In this document: positions 21,550-32,580 of the stretch, piece by piece
Layout: each line of letters starts with the position of its first letter
How positions within the stretch are numbered: position 1 is the first letter of the stretch
From: Hygrocybe punicea
Lineage: Eukaryota; Basidiomycota; Agaricomycetes; Agaricales; Hygrophoraceae
DNA length: 64,000 bases
NCBI GenBank assembly: GCA_963556145.1
Contig: OY744469.1
Span: forward strand, 4,560,767 to 4,624,766
Direction of reading: 5' to 3'
Translations under genes and position numbers: made by a program
Notes under the pieces: generated by a model
The model's database searches: none
What the model was told of the DNA's origin: nothing
The model's input: only the letters and a program-made list of their open reading frames with translations

Positions 21550-21842
21550 CAATTATCCAACCCAAAATAATTATTAAGCATTTGTGGAATTAATATTTAA
21601 TTTACAATTTCATATCTAGAATTAAAATAAGACAATGATAACCAATGATAACGCCCCGGAATGAGAATTAATGAAAATGGGCTAATGATAACTAATGATA
21701 ACGCCAGCAGGCAATGATAATGCCCCGGGATGCAATGATAATTGTTATCATTGTGCCACTGGCAACTCAATGAAACCATTATCATTAAAGTCACGGTATT
21801 ATACACAATTCTCAACTGGGCAATGCCTTGTTTTAATGATTA
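21550..21842 (-). repeat. Right arm of the long-TIR element
   Basis: Inverted counterpart of 16554-16935. The outer 130 bp match with only a few substitutions. Confidence 0.8.
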
Positions 21843-23513
21843 AATTGGCAGACACGACCCACCCATGGGATTTAAGGGAAGCCAGGGAAGCCGTAGATTG
21901 GGAGAACTGGAAGGTAGCGATGAAAGAGGAATTCGATCAGCTACAGGAAATGGGCATTTGGAAACTTGTAGACTTACCGGAGGGGCGGGAAGCCATCGGA
22001 AGCAAATGGGTTTTCCACCGGAAACGCGATGAGATGGGCGCAATCGCTCGGCACAAGGCCCGGTTAGTAGCCCAGGGGTTCTCGCAGAAGCCCGGAGTGG
22101 ATTTCAGTGAAACCGGAACATTCGCTCCTGTGATGCGGTTCGAGACGTTACGGACGTTGCTCGCATATTCCGCAGTCAAGGACTGGGATATCCAGCAGAT
22201 GGATATCAAAGGCACATACCTTAACGCATGGGTGAAGGTGGAGCTGTACATGAAGCAGCCGGCGGAATTTGAGGACAGAACCGGATGGGTTTGCTGCCTC
22301 ATACACCCTATATATGGTCTCAGGCAAGCCAGAAACGTATGGAACACGGATTTCGATAACACGATGAAGGAATTTCGTTATACGAGATTACGGACCGACT
22401 ACTGCGCATACTACTATCGGGAAGGCAAAAACTTTTCCATTGTACTCATATGGGTCGACGACCTCATGGCTTACGCAAACAACCGAGCGATAAATCAGCA
22501 GGTAATCAACCAGCTAAAGGAAAAATACATGGTAATGGTCATTGGAAAGCCAACGTTACTGCTCAGAATCCATATCAAACGAGACCACCAACAACAGAAA
22601 ATCACCCTATCACAAAGCCGCTATATCCGGAAGATCCTCGCGAAGGCTGGAATGAAGGATGCCAAGCCGGTATCAACTCCGATGGACCAGAACGTGGTCC
22701 TATGAATAAACAAAACTGAAACCGATGAGAGCGAGCGGAAAAGCACCTCGATCAAGTACGTGACACGAGTCGGAGAGCTCTTGTATGCTGCGCATGCAAC
22801 AAGACCCGATATCATGTATGCAACTGTAACCGTTGCACAATTCACACGGAACCCAAGTCCAGAACACTGGACAGCACTTAAAAGGATATTCCGCTACCTA
22901 AAGGGAACGATGGATTACGAACTAAAGTATGGCGGAAAGGACCAACAGATTATGACGGAAACCGTTCATTACATCGATGCCGATTTGGGATCCAACCCGC
23001 ACCAGAAATCCATTAGCGGATGTGTTCACGATTGCAGGGGGAGCCGTGGCTTGGAGCTCAAAGAAGCAAAGCACGATTGCGTTGTCAACGGCCGAAGCGG
23101 AATATGTTGCTGCTACTCATGCCATGAAACAGCTAATCTGGCATAGAAACTTGTTGAAGGAATTGGACCTACGGTCAGACGAAACATTGATTTTACGATC
23201 CGACAATCAGGCCGCGATTGCTATATCGCACAACCCGGAATGCCACACGTGGACGAAGCACATAGATATCAATCTACATTTCCTACGAGATCATGTCACA
23301 TCTGGTATTCTCAAAGTCACGTATATTCCTTCTGAAGAAAATCTAGCAGACATATTTACAAAAGGGTTACCTCGCCTGCTTCACGCAAAGTTCACAGCCG
23401 AACTTGGTCTATTGACCGGAGAGGAACGGGAAAGAGCGGAACACGTAACGGAATACATGGACAATGTTTACCGCGACCCAGAACAAGTCGAAGAGTATTC
23501 GACCAAGGGGGAG
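21843..23513 (+). pseudogene. Ty1/copia pol fragment: reverse transcriptase-RNase H
   Basis: The coding similarity begins abruptly at the edge of the long-TIR element (about 21845, LADTTHPWDL). RT motifs are KWVFHRKRDEMG, FAPVMRFETLRTLLA, QMDIKGTYLN (the first catalytic Asp region) and WVDDL, the copia-type catalytic pair. A TGA interrupts the frame at 22703 and a frameshift lies near 23020. RNase H follows with WSSKKQSTIALSTAEAEY, RSDNQAAI and KHIDINLHFLRD, then the copia tail EENLADIFTKGL. Gag, protease and integrase are missing, so the copy is 5'-truncated and dead. Confidence 0.9.
23505..23513 (+). other. Copia polypurine tract
   Basis: AAGGGGGAG directly before the LTR start TGTTGGGAATA, the standard Ty1/copia arrangement. 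Confidence 0.8.
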
Positions 23514-23757
23514 TGTTGGGAATAGTGGCCGAATAGTCGCGGAAAGGATTAGTAATCCGTATCACGTGACCCCGGAACTCAAACACACCCGTCCGATGAA
23601 TAATGCTGAAGCGCAGCATGTATTCTACTCACCACAGGAAACTTCTAGTAGATTTAGCTAATAGTATAAAAACCCTCTTAGAGAGAGGCAAATAATAATT
23701 CATTCCACACAAAATATCTTAGCGGTCAACAACCACTGCAAACTATATATTCCAATA
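23514..23757 (+). repeat. Copia 3' LTR
   Basis: 244 bp beginning TGTTGGGAATA and ending TATTCCAATA, an imperfect inverted terminal repeat whose last CA is now TA. It holds a TATAAAAA promoter-like box near 23665. The 5' LTR is not in the window. Confidence 0.78.
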
Positions 23758-24072
23758 CTTGTCAGTTACAGGCAAGGTACCAGTGATTACCAGACAGATA
23801 CGTATGCGATCGCTCACCATTACTGACCGTGCATCGCCAGACATAAAGCCTTGATGGCAGCATCAATTCCAAAATGTCCTTACATGATCAGATTTCTCAT
23901 GCTAATGCTGGCCCAAGCACCCAGGTACGATTAACCCTACTAGGATGACTTTTGCATTTATAGATTACTTTTCATCCTAGAGTAAATGACCTAATAGTAG
24001 TTTGTTTTCACCTGGATCTGGTGATTTTTGGCCTGTAATAGGTTAATTGTATCACAACCCTAGGTCAATCTA
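23758..24072. other. Intergenic, nothing recognised
   Basis: AT-rich spacer between the copia LTR and the recombinase scrap; no supported feature. Confidence 0.4.
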
Positions 24073-24260
24073 ATGGGTGACGTTCAACCTGACTCACGAT
24101 CACAGTGTCTGCATGCATTATCTGAAGCAGAAGCACATCTTTGCCCTGTTTGTGCCCTTGCAGAGTGGTTGAAAGTATCCAGAATCAACAAAGGTTATCT
24201 CTTTCGAAAGATGGCTTCAGGTGATCACATTTCAGATACAAACACTCCAATGATGGCTTC
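24073..24260 (+). pseudogene. Tyrosine-recombinase-like (Crypton-type) fragment
   Basis: The peptide around 24136-24255 (LCPVCALAEWLKVSRINKGYLFRKM.SGD) resembles the segment found before the catalytic R-H-R-Y block in Agaricomycete tyrosine-recombinase proteins. The downstream catalytic part (the THSFRRGG-type box) does not follow; the frame drifts into unrelated sequence up to 24573. Family assignment is from remembered family patterns and is moderate at best. Confidence 0.45.
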
Positions 24261-24824
24261 AATCAATAAATTGCACAAACTGTACTCCACTACATTTGAG
24301 CCTGTCGTTTGGGCACGATCTGTTGGGCTGGAAGTTCTCAACGAGTTCGACTCTCTAAAGGCTGCTATGATGTTGGCCGCAGGAGCCAGGCCTCGCCATT
24401 CAACCGATCAAGGCCGAGGACGTACGGCGGGTGCTTCAGGGTGGACCTTGGCAGCAAGCGGCGTAGAAGGTCTAATGGATGGGTTGAGTGCCGCTAAACT
24501 GATTGCTGTTGGCATTTCTGGTGCACTTGCTGGGTTCCGGACATCCAGATCGCAAGGCCCACCTAACAGGTGATTGGATTGAAAGGGGTTCTTTCACGAA
24601 ATAACATCCAAGGTTGCTCCTAACCCGGAGGCAGCCCAAGGAGAATTGTGTGGTAGCATATCATGTCAGGTGTCAAGACTAGGGTGCTTTCATACAAGGA
24701 TGCATTACCGTAGAAATGATAGTTAGAACTGTTCGCAGGCTGCGACAAGGTGAGGGAAGAGAATACAACAAGAAAATCTATGAGATTTGCTCCTACGGTT
24801 GAAACCCTCGCGTCCATCATAAAG
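24261..24824. other. Spacer, no gene supported
   Basis: The open frame continuing to 24573 lacks similarity. No RING2 or other RBR sequence was found downstream of the RBR1 stop in any frame here. Confidence 0.4.
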
Positions 24825-27800
24825 TCAAGCAGCCTGATACTCCACACAACTCAGACCGTCATGATACTCCACAAAACAGGAGGGACAGATCTGCTTTCGA
24901 CAAGAAGGACATTGAAAAACGATGCCTGAGATGCCGGACCGATAAACGACAAAGCAATCTGGGGTTGGGCAGAAGTGAAATTCGCCTTGACGGGCACGTA
25001 AATACGATAGAAGAGAGAATTCGAGAAGTTTCGTTTCCTCCTCTTCGGATAGGAGGTTGCGAATGACATTGTATGGGACTTCTGCATAGCAAGGCAGACT
25101 AGTTCCGGTGTGATCATCTTGCAGATCGGTCAAGCACCTCAAAGGAGAGAAGTGGTGCCCAACGGAGGAACGCAGGATATGTTGCAGACATATCTCGCAG
25201 TAGTACACTTGTAGACATGGTAGACGAATAGGATCGGCGACTGTGCAAGCACAGATTGAACATTGCACGTTGGAAACCATGCAGTCCTGCGAAACCGACG
25301 CCAAGAAAGAGGAGCTCAAATCAGCTAAGAATCGTTTGACCGTTCTTACGTCGTCCCTACTAATATTATCATCTTGAACGGTTACTGTCCGCGCGACAAC
25401 GTCCAAGGCCACAGTAATCCCATTGTCGTCGTGAAGCTTCTTCAGCCCGCTAGTCAAGAGTGGACGAATGACATCTCCAGCAATGGGGATGATATGTCGA
25501 CGCCCACGGACAAGCCTCAACTTCCGAGTGATGAGATCCCGAGTCTCCTCAAGAGGCACTTCCTGGCTGAAATATTGAACTGTCCGTCCACGCCTGTCAC
25601 ATTTAACGAAGAACTTTGTATCGGTGTTGAGATTTGTCAAGTATGTTTCGCCGTCCGGGGTATCAAAATAATTGTCCCATGCCTCGAGAAGAGGCTCGCC
25701 GCGAAGTATTTCCTCCAAAGCTTTCTTCGCGCTCGCCACCACTTTCGGGTCCGATCCATCAACTTGAATGTAAACTGGGTTTGTAGGCCGTCCATTCTCG
25801 TCTCTCTCGCAATAACGTATCTTGCATTCTTTGCCATGGGCGTCGCGAAGGTGATCGAGATTAGGCTTCAGGATCATGAAGTGGGAAAGTGGTATGTCGT
25901 ACTTGGCCAAATACACTTGTTCAACCCAAAGAGCGTTATTTTGCAAAAAATCACGCCTAGTCCGGTGCAAATCATTTACCATGGCAGCCACGCTGTCCGC
26001 ACTTTCAAAGTTGGCAAAGGCTATGATTTTTGTTTTGCTGGCATCAGGGGGTAGCACGTAGAAAGAATTGATGGGTTCGTAAGGGGTAAGGACGTTGCGA
26101 ACATTAAGAATGGAAGGATTCCGATCATAATTGATTCGGCCTTCAACAGACGCCGACGATGTTCCCTGACACAATCCTTGTATGTCTTCTCTGGTCGTGT
26201 TCAAGGGCAAGCCCTTGATCTCGACAGTAAAAGAGTGAGTCTGCCGCTTCCTGGGGGAGATATAGGACACCGAAATCTTGCGTCCACCGAAAGATTTTCC
26301 TTGCAAATGTTCGGCCTGTTCTTTTGCCTGAGAGATCGTTGGATAATGAGCCCACCTTGTGAGACTCGGCGCAGCCCAACTAATTTTGGCTGTGCGGCTC
26401 CGCATGCTCGTGGTACTCACGAAGCGCAGACCATCACGAAGTTCCAGGCGAGCAGCCAAAACCATAGATCGATACTCCTGGTTGTCAAGGTTCCGTGCAG
26501 CCAGTGCGGCGTCGGCGCACTCGATAAATTCGATTAGGGCCCCCGATGTCGATATCTCAAGAATCACCCTGGCTATTTCACCGAAAGGCGCAGCAAGGTC
26601 CATCACATCATTTTCCGTCACATTCATGGGCAAGTTAGACAGAATGAGGAGTTGAGATTCAAAGGCCGTAACCACCTTCCGCACGGCAGCGCCTTGGCCG
26701 AACAGGATAGTAGAGTGGAAGAAAGAGCGTTCAACTGTGAATTCCGGTCCGCCATGGCTGTCAATCTGAGATGGCTGAGTTAACAATGGAACATGAGAGT
26801 GAATGGCTTACAGGCGCGATACCTCCATCACTTCCTACAACGAACTCCGGTTCAACTGGGCTGTCAATCTAAGTTTGCCCCGCTAAGTTTGCCACCGAAC
26901 AGGAGACAAAATCAATAACTCACAGGTACAATGATGCTGTCGCTCCCATCGGAGTGTTCCGCTTGGCCGTCAACCTAACATGTTTGCTTAGTTAAAGACC
27001 GAACTCGAGAATGAATGACTAACAGGAGCGATGGTACAATTATCCCTATCAGAATGTTTGGTTGTTAATTCCGTCGCAGCGATTTCGATCTAAAAAGGTG
27101 GTTGAGTCCACCTCAGACCATGAAGACGAATGACGTACAGGTGGGGTACGACCATCAATTTCATAGGATGATTCAACTGTGAACTCCTCTCCCATATGAT
27201 GGTCAACCTAAGGCAACGGATGAGTAAACAGTGGAAGATGAGAATAATGACATACAGGTGCAACATTATTGTCACCCCCATTTGATTCTACGGGTTCAGC
27301 GGGATCGCTGAACCAATCGTTGCGAGATTCCTAGAACGAGATAATGATGAGCGCCTTGACATCAACCCCGGAAATGATCCCCACAACAGACCTCGCCGCC
27401 CCAAGCCGACCACGGATCCAGAGCCTTCTCGTGCTGAAATGAGCACGAATGATGTCATCAAAAGGAGGCTGTTGTGTTCACAACAGAACATGACATACAC
27501 AATCGCCCTCATCTGCTGTCACTGCATCAGCGGAATCGTTGAACCAACCATTGTTGGGATCCTACAACCGTATATATTAGAGAGCCTTGATAGCGACAAG
27601 AAATGATCCCCACAAACCGACCTCGTTGCCTCCCCATGCCGACCATGGATCTAACGGCTTCTCGTGCTGGAATGGGCATGCTTCACCTTCTTTACAATTT
27701 CCCTGCTGGAACAATTCGCAGGTGTTCGAACCTGGCTGGACAGTCTCGTCTGAAGTCTTCCAACCAGTCGTCTGATATGGCTGATCGTCATCGACATTGT

Positions 27801-29637
27801 CGTGGAGAAAATTGCATGCTTTGCCCTTTTTGCAATGTCCTTGAGCAAAAAAATTGCACGTGCGAGTAGCTTGACTCCGACCCCGAAGGCCTGGACGGGC
27901 CCGATTTTCTGATGGCCACGGATCAGCAGAAGGTGTTTCGTAGTCCTGCAGATGGGCGGTACCGTGCCGGAAATTGCAGGCTTCCCCATGTTTACAGTTT
28001 CCCTGGGCAAAGAATTGGCAAAGTCGCTTTGAAGTCGTAACGCCTTCCCTGAATGAAGCGGAATCAGGCTGAATGCCTGACGTGCCGTTTTGGGTCTACA
28101 GCAGCAAAACTTATTCATTCATGTACATCATTACGTACGGTAGGTGGGCGAGACTGACCTCGTTGTTGTGATCATCAGCTGAGGATTCAGCGAATCGACA
28201 TGGGGTGGAGGCCATACGAATGTTTGCATCACTGGAAGCCCACGTATCAACGGGATGGTATGCAGTGTCTTGATTGTTAGTGGTTTCGTGTGTATACGTG
28301 CATGCATGACCGTTGCGGCAAACTCCAAGCAAGAAGAACTTGCAGGTTGTGGTGAATGGTCGGATGTTAGGAAGTGGGGTGTCGTCGGGATTGGGACCAA
28401 CGACTTGGCCGTCAACGGAAGCGTGCAGAAATTGGCATGCAGTGCCTTTGTGACACTTTCCCCAGCCAAAAAACTTGCACCGCTCTGGAACTATTGCAAG
28501 TTGGTGATGGGTATTCTGATTTACGGTGCGACCCTGTCCACGAGGTCCATCATCTGCAGAAGGAGTGTAGTCAAGGAGAGATGCAACAGGAAATTCTGAG
28601 GCGGTGTGTGTGAAACGACATGAATTCCCTCGAACGCCGTTACCCAGCATGCATGGCTCGGACGATGCGATATTAACTGAAGACACGTGCGGGAAAGGGC
28701 AATTTTCTCCTCTCGCACATTTTCCCTGGGCGTAAAACTGGCAGGACTCTGTTACTTCCGGATCACTGTTGGCTGGTACTGGTAACTTGGGCTCGGCAGG
28801 AACATGAAGGAAAGGACACGCCACCCCTCTGGTACATTTGCCGGCTTCGTTGAGTTTGCAAATGTCCAAGGGTATGCTGGTGGCCATCGAAGTTTCCTCT
28901 CCGATAGCGAGATGGGAAAAGGGACATGCATCCCCTCTAGCACATTTACCCTCGACGTAGAATTGGCAAGGTTGAGAGGATGAATCATCCTCTGTGGTGG
29001 GAATTTCTCCGTGAAGGAAGGGGCAGGTGTGACCTCTGGGGCATTTTCCTCGATTGAAAAATTGGCAAGGCTCCGATAATGTATAATTTGCGGGAATGGT
29101 CCGTCCAACATCAGTTGCAGACCAGATTTGCAGGTTGGTTGTGCTGTGAATTTTAAGCGGCCCGGACAGATCATTTGTCGGAATCGAGGGATCGGCTTGG
29201 GCGACATGTTGGAAAGCGCACGTGGCTCCTCGTCTACAACTGCCCCTGGCAAAATATTTGCACTCAGTATAATTGGGCATCTTGTCCGGTTCTGGTTTGT
29301 GAAAAGTTGTTGACGGTTGAGAGGGACGAACTGGCCAACCATTTTCGTCTGTGGGAACCTCCCAAGGGTCGTCGTTCGCCCAAGATTCGACCACGTTGTT
29401 GGTATCTTCTGCGAGATAGTGTTCAGTCCCGCTAGTGGCTATGGTTGAATGTGACTGGCGACAACTATTCCCGTATCGACAAGCACCACGGAGGAAATGA
29501 CTGCAACCATCGCCGGAAGAGGTTGAAGTTCCCGTGAGAGATACGCCAGGCTGATGAGAGAAGCGACAGGACGTGCCACGAGTGCAGAGGTTTCGGACAA
29601 AGTACGAGCATATTGAAGTTGAGCCTTCGGCCAACAT
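24825..29637 (-). CDS. RBR1: multi-CCCH zinc finger - RRM - RBR-type E3-like protein, RING2 missing
   Basis: Nine exons, all joined in phase 0: 29637-28159, 28095-27622, 27561-27499, 27330-27256, 27207-27139, 27089-27024, 26974-26924, 26868-26812 and 26765-24825; 1424 residues. Exons 1-2 carry twelve intact CX7CX5CX3H fingers plus one lacking its second Cys. Exons 3-8 are 51-75 bp mini-exons encoding acidic repeats. Exon 9 holds an RRM-like domain (LLILSNLPMNVTENDV...GALIEF), a long alpha/beta region shared with RBR2, RING1 (CSICACTVADPIRLPC) and an IBR ending at HDGLSC. RING1 has lost the usual CxH pair (CLQVYYC), and a stop follows the IBR, so RING2 with the catalytic Cys is absent. Ligase activity is therefore unlikely; RNA binding by the CCCH and RRM modules is inferred. 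The start ATG was chosen 11 residues before the first finger Cys. Confidence 0.8.
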
Positions 29638-29689
29638 TGAGCGGTAGACCTTGTGACACAACGTGACAGTTGCCCTTTTTGAACTTGAA

Positions 29690-29745
29690 CGTTCAACATT
29701 CAAAGTTCAACGTTCAACGTTCAACCTTCAACATTCAACGGTATC
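29690..29745. repeat. 9-10 bp AACGTTCAA microsatellite
   Basis: About six imperfect copies of TTCAACGTT/TTCAACATT just upstream of the RBR1 start codon, so it lies in its promoter or leader. Confidence 0.75.
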
Positions 29746-29952
29746 AACGGTACAAATATCACTCGAGTGCTACTACAACTACTATCCATGAAAGCATCTA
29801 ATCAAGTTCACCAAGAATGTTCTCCCGTCTGAAAGTCAAAAAGTTGGACGAGTCAAGGTAGCAAATGGTAAGGACGTACGCCTAAATGTCATCCTCAATT
29901 GAGATCCTGAGCAACTAGTTCGTCATCAAACTCCCGGGAAACGAACTCGCCA

Positions 29953-30399
29953 TCATAGACAGTGACTCAGAGGCCTGATTGCGGCAAACTCAGCGCGATC
30001 GAACTTTGATAAGCCACGTTTGCACCTTGATGATGACGTTGGTTGTCGGTATACTGGTGCGAGTTCTTGTGCGGACGATTCAGATGGCCCGGGTGTGACT
30101 GCTCCGTACGCGTTCTGTGGCCGGTGGACCTTCTTCTGAACCCAGCTACCGATAGAGCGTCTGACGGGTCTTGGAGTGCGGGTTTCGAGCCCATCAAGCC
30201 ACTCCCGAGTGAAACCAGCTGGGGTAACCTCAAAGTTGCGTTCTGTCAAACCATAGACTTCACGTTGACTGCAGACGGAGAATCAGTCACCGACGTATCA
30301 TGATCAAAGATAATCCTACCCGATGGGAGTAGCAATGGTGGAAGCTGCACCGATGATGGCAATGGCGGCAACGAGGAGCGCAGAGGAAGTGTGAACCAT
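29953..30399 (-). CDS. SSP1: small secreted protein, degenerate C-terminus
   Basis: Exon 1 30399-30320 encodes a signal peptide (MVHTSSALLVAAIAIIGAAS, likely cleaved after the Ala-Ser-Thr-Ile-Ala region). Exon 2 starts at 30268 and ends at the TGA at 29953; total 131 residues. The GT donor is GTAGGA. The N-terminal exon-2 block YGLTERNFEVTP matches SSP3. Near 29980 a frameshift puts the repeat region seen in SSP3 (YDGEF..REFDDELV) into another frame, and the conserved last segment has TAG in place of TAC, so the DDIYAYVL tail is lost. Expected to enter the secretory pathway if expressed. No enzymatic motif; function unknown. Confidence 0.68.
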
Positions 30400-30524
30400 A
30401 AGTGGCAGAGTGAATGAATTCCGGTGTGTGGTAAAATATTAATGTCGGTTTTGACTCTGAGTGACCAGCACCGAAGAGTAAGTAACAGACGGATGAGCGC
30501 AGCTGAGGACTCAAGAGAGGTTCA

Positions 30525-30545
30525 AGCCTCTTTATAGCATAGGGT
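30525..30545 (-). promoter_or_regulatory. TATA box of SSP1
   Basis: On the minus strand GCTATAAAGAGGC lies about 135 bp upstream of the SSP1 ATG. It corresponds to the GGTATAAAGAGGCCTAAA block of SSP2 and SSP3, with the flanks partly diverged. Confidence 0.65.
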
Positions 30546-30634
30546 ACATTACTATCAGCACAGCAAGCTATGATTTCATACCGTGGCTGTTTGGATTGTC
30601 AACGTTACGGATCGCGTCTGCATGAAAATGGTCA

Positions 30635-30692
30635 TGATGATCGATGATCGATGATCGATGATTGATGATCGACGATCGACGATCGACGACCG
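30635..30692 (+). repeat. TGATCGA heptamer microsatellite
   Basis: About eight 7 bp units (TGATCGA, shifting to CGATCGA), a GATC-rich array in the SSP1-SSP2 spacer. Confidence 0.85.
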
Positions 30693-31609
30693 GTGCTGTA
30701 ACATCAGTGTTGTCCTGTGATTTCTTTCCAGTTCCGGAGACATTGAGGAAGTAAGCGGTATACTCGCAAATTTGGTGTTGATCGGTATTTTTTTATTTTT
30801 TTTCCATCTTGAAGTCTACCTTTTCTATAACTCGAATCGTCCGTTTTTTCGCAGAGTATTAACAACCACTTATTTATTTATTCACCAGGGCCATGGCACC
30901 ATCACTCACCATCACTCAAATCACTAGGCATGTCCAAATGCCACCCTCGAAGCCTTTCAGGTCAGAGTCGTCCGATCTGTTGGCCCGGACTCAAGGCGGT
31001 ATCGAATCTTGAGTCGAGACAAGAATTGTCGCCGGTTTCTTTATCCCCCCCCCCACAAACTTAAAAGACCAAAGACCATCACCAAACGCTTGCCGTACTG
31101 GAAGGAATAGCTGTAAACTGCACACTTACACTCGCAACGTGAATCGCAGACCACCCTCCACCACCCAAGCCAGAGCGGTAAGGGCGCAGGCGTACCAGAT
31201 GTCGAGGGTGAAGGTGACGACGACATCGGTGTCGTAACTCGGGTACAACACCCAAGCACGACGACAACGCAGACATTCACCGCAGTCCGATGTATGCCAA
31301 AACACCTCCCCACCACGCACCAATTGAGGTTGGCAGAGTGTAGAGGTCAACGTTATCTATATTGTCTATGAAATACTTGGGGTGATCTATATGGCAACCC
31401 TATGCTCAGTTATAGATTCCGGCCCAGGTAATGAAAATATTATTGTTCTCCCATGTTCAACGGTACATACAAATCTCACTTGAGTGCTAACTGTGAATAC
31501 AACCAGACAACTGGGATCCGAATAACTCATAATGTTATTAATCAAGTTCACCGAGGATGTTCGCCTATCTGAAGGACAAAAATACATCAGTCAAGGTAGC
31601 AAATGGTTG
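30693..31609. other. SSP1-SSP2 spacer
   Basis: The right part (31460-31609) is the conserved 3' flank of SSP2, shared with the 3' flanks of the other two copies. A minus-strand stretch at about 31126-31290 is open (SYDTDVVVTFTLDIWYACAL...) and followed by a GTAAGT donor, which could be a broken exon of a membrane protein, but it has no ATG and no partner exon. Confidence 0.4.
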
Positions 31610-32423
31610 TCAACCAAGGACATACGCGTAAATATCATCCTGACCCCCGTCGTTTAATCTGTTGTCGTTTTCGTAGGTTGATTCGGTTGGTCCGTAGGTT
31701 GGTCTGGTTGGTTGGAATTGCGCGTTCACACGGAAGGGCCCATTCTCGTTGTTCACATTCACGACCGTACGGTCGAGCAACTGCTTCCCAGCCTTCATGA
31801 AGAGTGGCCCGACAGCCTCCTGGGCCAGTTTCCCAACCTCGACCAGTTTCCTAGCCCTCTCCCCCACCCCCCCCGCCACCCCGGCCTGTTTCTCGGCCTG
31901 TTTACCAGCCTCCCTCACCCCCCCCGCCACCCCGGCCTGTTTACCAGCCTCCTCCTCCACCCCCCCCGCCACCCCGGCCTGTTTACCAGCCTCCTCCTCC
32001 ACCCCCCCCGCCACCCCCCCAGCCTGTTTCATACGGGCCTGTTTCATACGGGCCATACGGGCCTGTTTCCTACGGGCCTGTTTCCTACGGGCCGGTTGCC
32101 TACGGGCCGGTTGCCTACCCCGCCGGGCCTGTTTCCCAGCGTTCGCCTCCACGGCCACAGGTACACGCACACGCACTTGCTCAGCGGCCCTCATCGCGGC
32201 TTTTGCGACCCCGAGGGAGCGTTTGACGGGCATGGGGCTGGCAGCGGATGAGGTGGCGGTGGGTTCCAAACCATAGACTTCATGTTGACTGCAGACGGAG
32301 AATCAGTCACCGACAAGGATGTTCGCATCAAAGATAAACTTACCCGATGGGAGTAGCAATGGTGGAAGCTGCACCGATGATGGCAATAGCGGCAACGAGG
32401 AGCGCAGAAGAAATGTGAACCAT
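31610..32423 (-). CDS. SSP2: small secreted protein with basic Lys/Ala/Gly repeats
   Basis: Exon 1 32423-32344 (signal peptide MVHISSALLVAAIAIIGAAS), exon 2 32288-31610; 252 residues. Intron position and phase are identical to SSP1 and SSP3, and the first residues after the splice (GQHEVYGL) and the last nine (DDIYAYVLG) match SSP3. The middle is unrelated to the other copies: KQARR/RQPARR repeats, then 14-residue VAGGVEEEAGKQAG repeats encoded by a 42 bp minisatellite, giving a very basic, Cys-free, probably helical segment. The opposite strand is also open because of the repeat composition but has no signal. Function unknown; effector or peptide precursor are possibilities only. Confidence 0.7.
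31850..32110 (-). repeat. 42 bp and 15 bp minisatellites inside SSP2
   Basis: Units of about 42 bp with CCCCGCCACCCCGGCCTG cores repeat about three to four times at 31865-32020. Shorter TACGGGCC-GTTT units follow at 32030-32110. Together they encode the Ala/Gly/Lys and Lys-Gln-Ala-Arg repeats. Confidence 0.75.
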
Positions 32424-32559
32424 GGCCGAATGAGCGAATGAATGAATGAATACGAGAGTTGTAAATGTCGATTTTGAGAACAGATATGACTCTGAGTGGC
32501 CAGCACTGAAGAGTAAGTACCAGATGGATGAGCGCAGCTGAGGACTTACACCGGATCAT

Positions 32560-32580
32560 TTAGGCCTCTTTATACCAAAG
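32560..32580 (-). promoter_or_regulatory. TATA box of SSP2
   Basis: The minus strand reads TTGGTATAAAGAGGCCTAAA about 147 bp upstream of the ATG, nearly identical to the SSP3 box. Confidence 0.7.

Larger units (their letters stand above)
16554..21842. mobile_element. 5.3 kb element with long terminal inverted repeats, TA-flanked
   Basis: The first bases at 16554 (TAATCATTAAAACAAGG) match the complement of the last bases at 21842, and the match continues for about 250-350 bp per arm, then grades into G-rich (left, from about 16920) and C-rich (right, about 21170-21540) tracts that are also complementary. The outermost TA on each side may be the target duplication. Between the arms are the second copy of the unnamed repeat, minisatellites, a G-rich domain and a nested TA element. 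I see no transposase frame, so the element is non-autonomous or has lost its coding region. Confidence 0.75.

Noticed and set aside
31712..32276. Plus-strand Pro/Leu-rich open frames opposite SSP2
   Set aside because: They mirror the SSP2 minisatellite; SSP2 has the shared signal exon, splice sites and conserved C-terminus, the plus strand has none.
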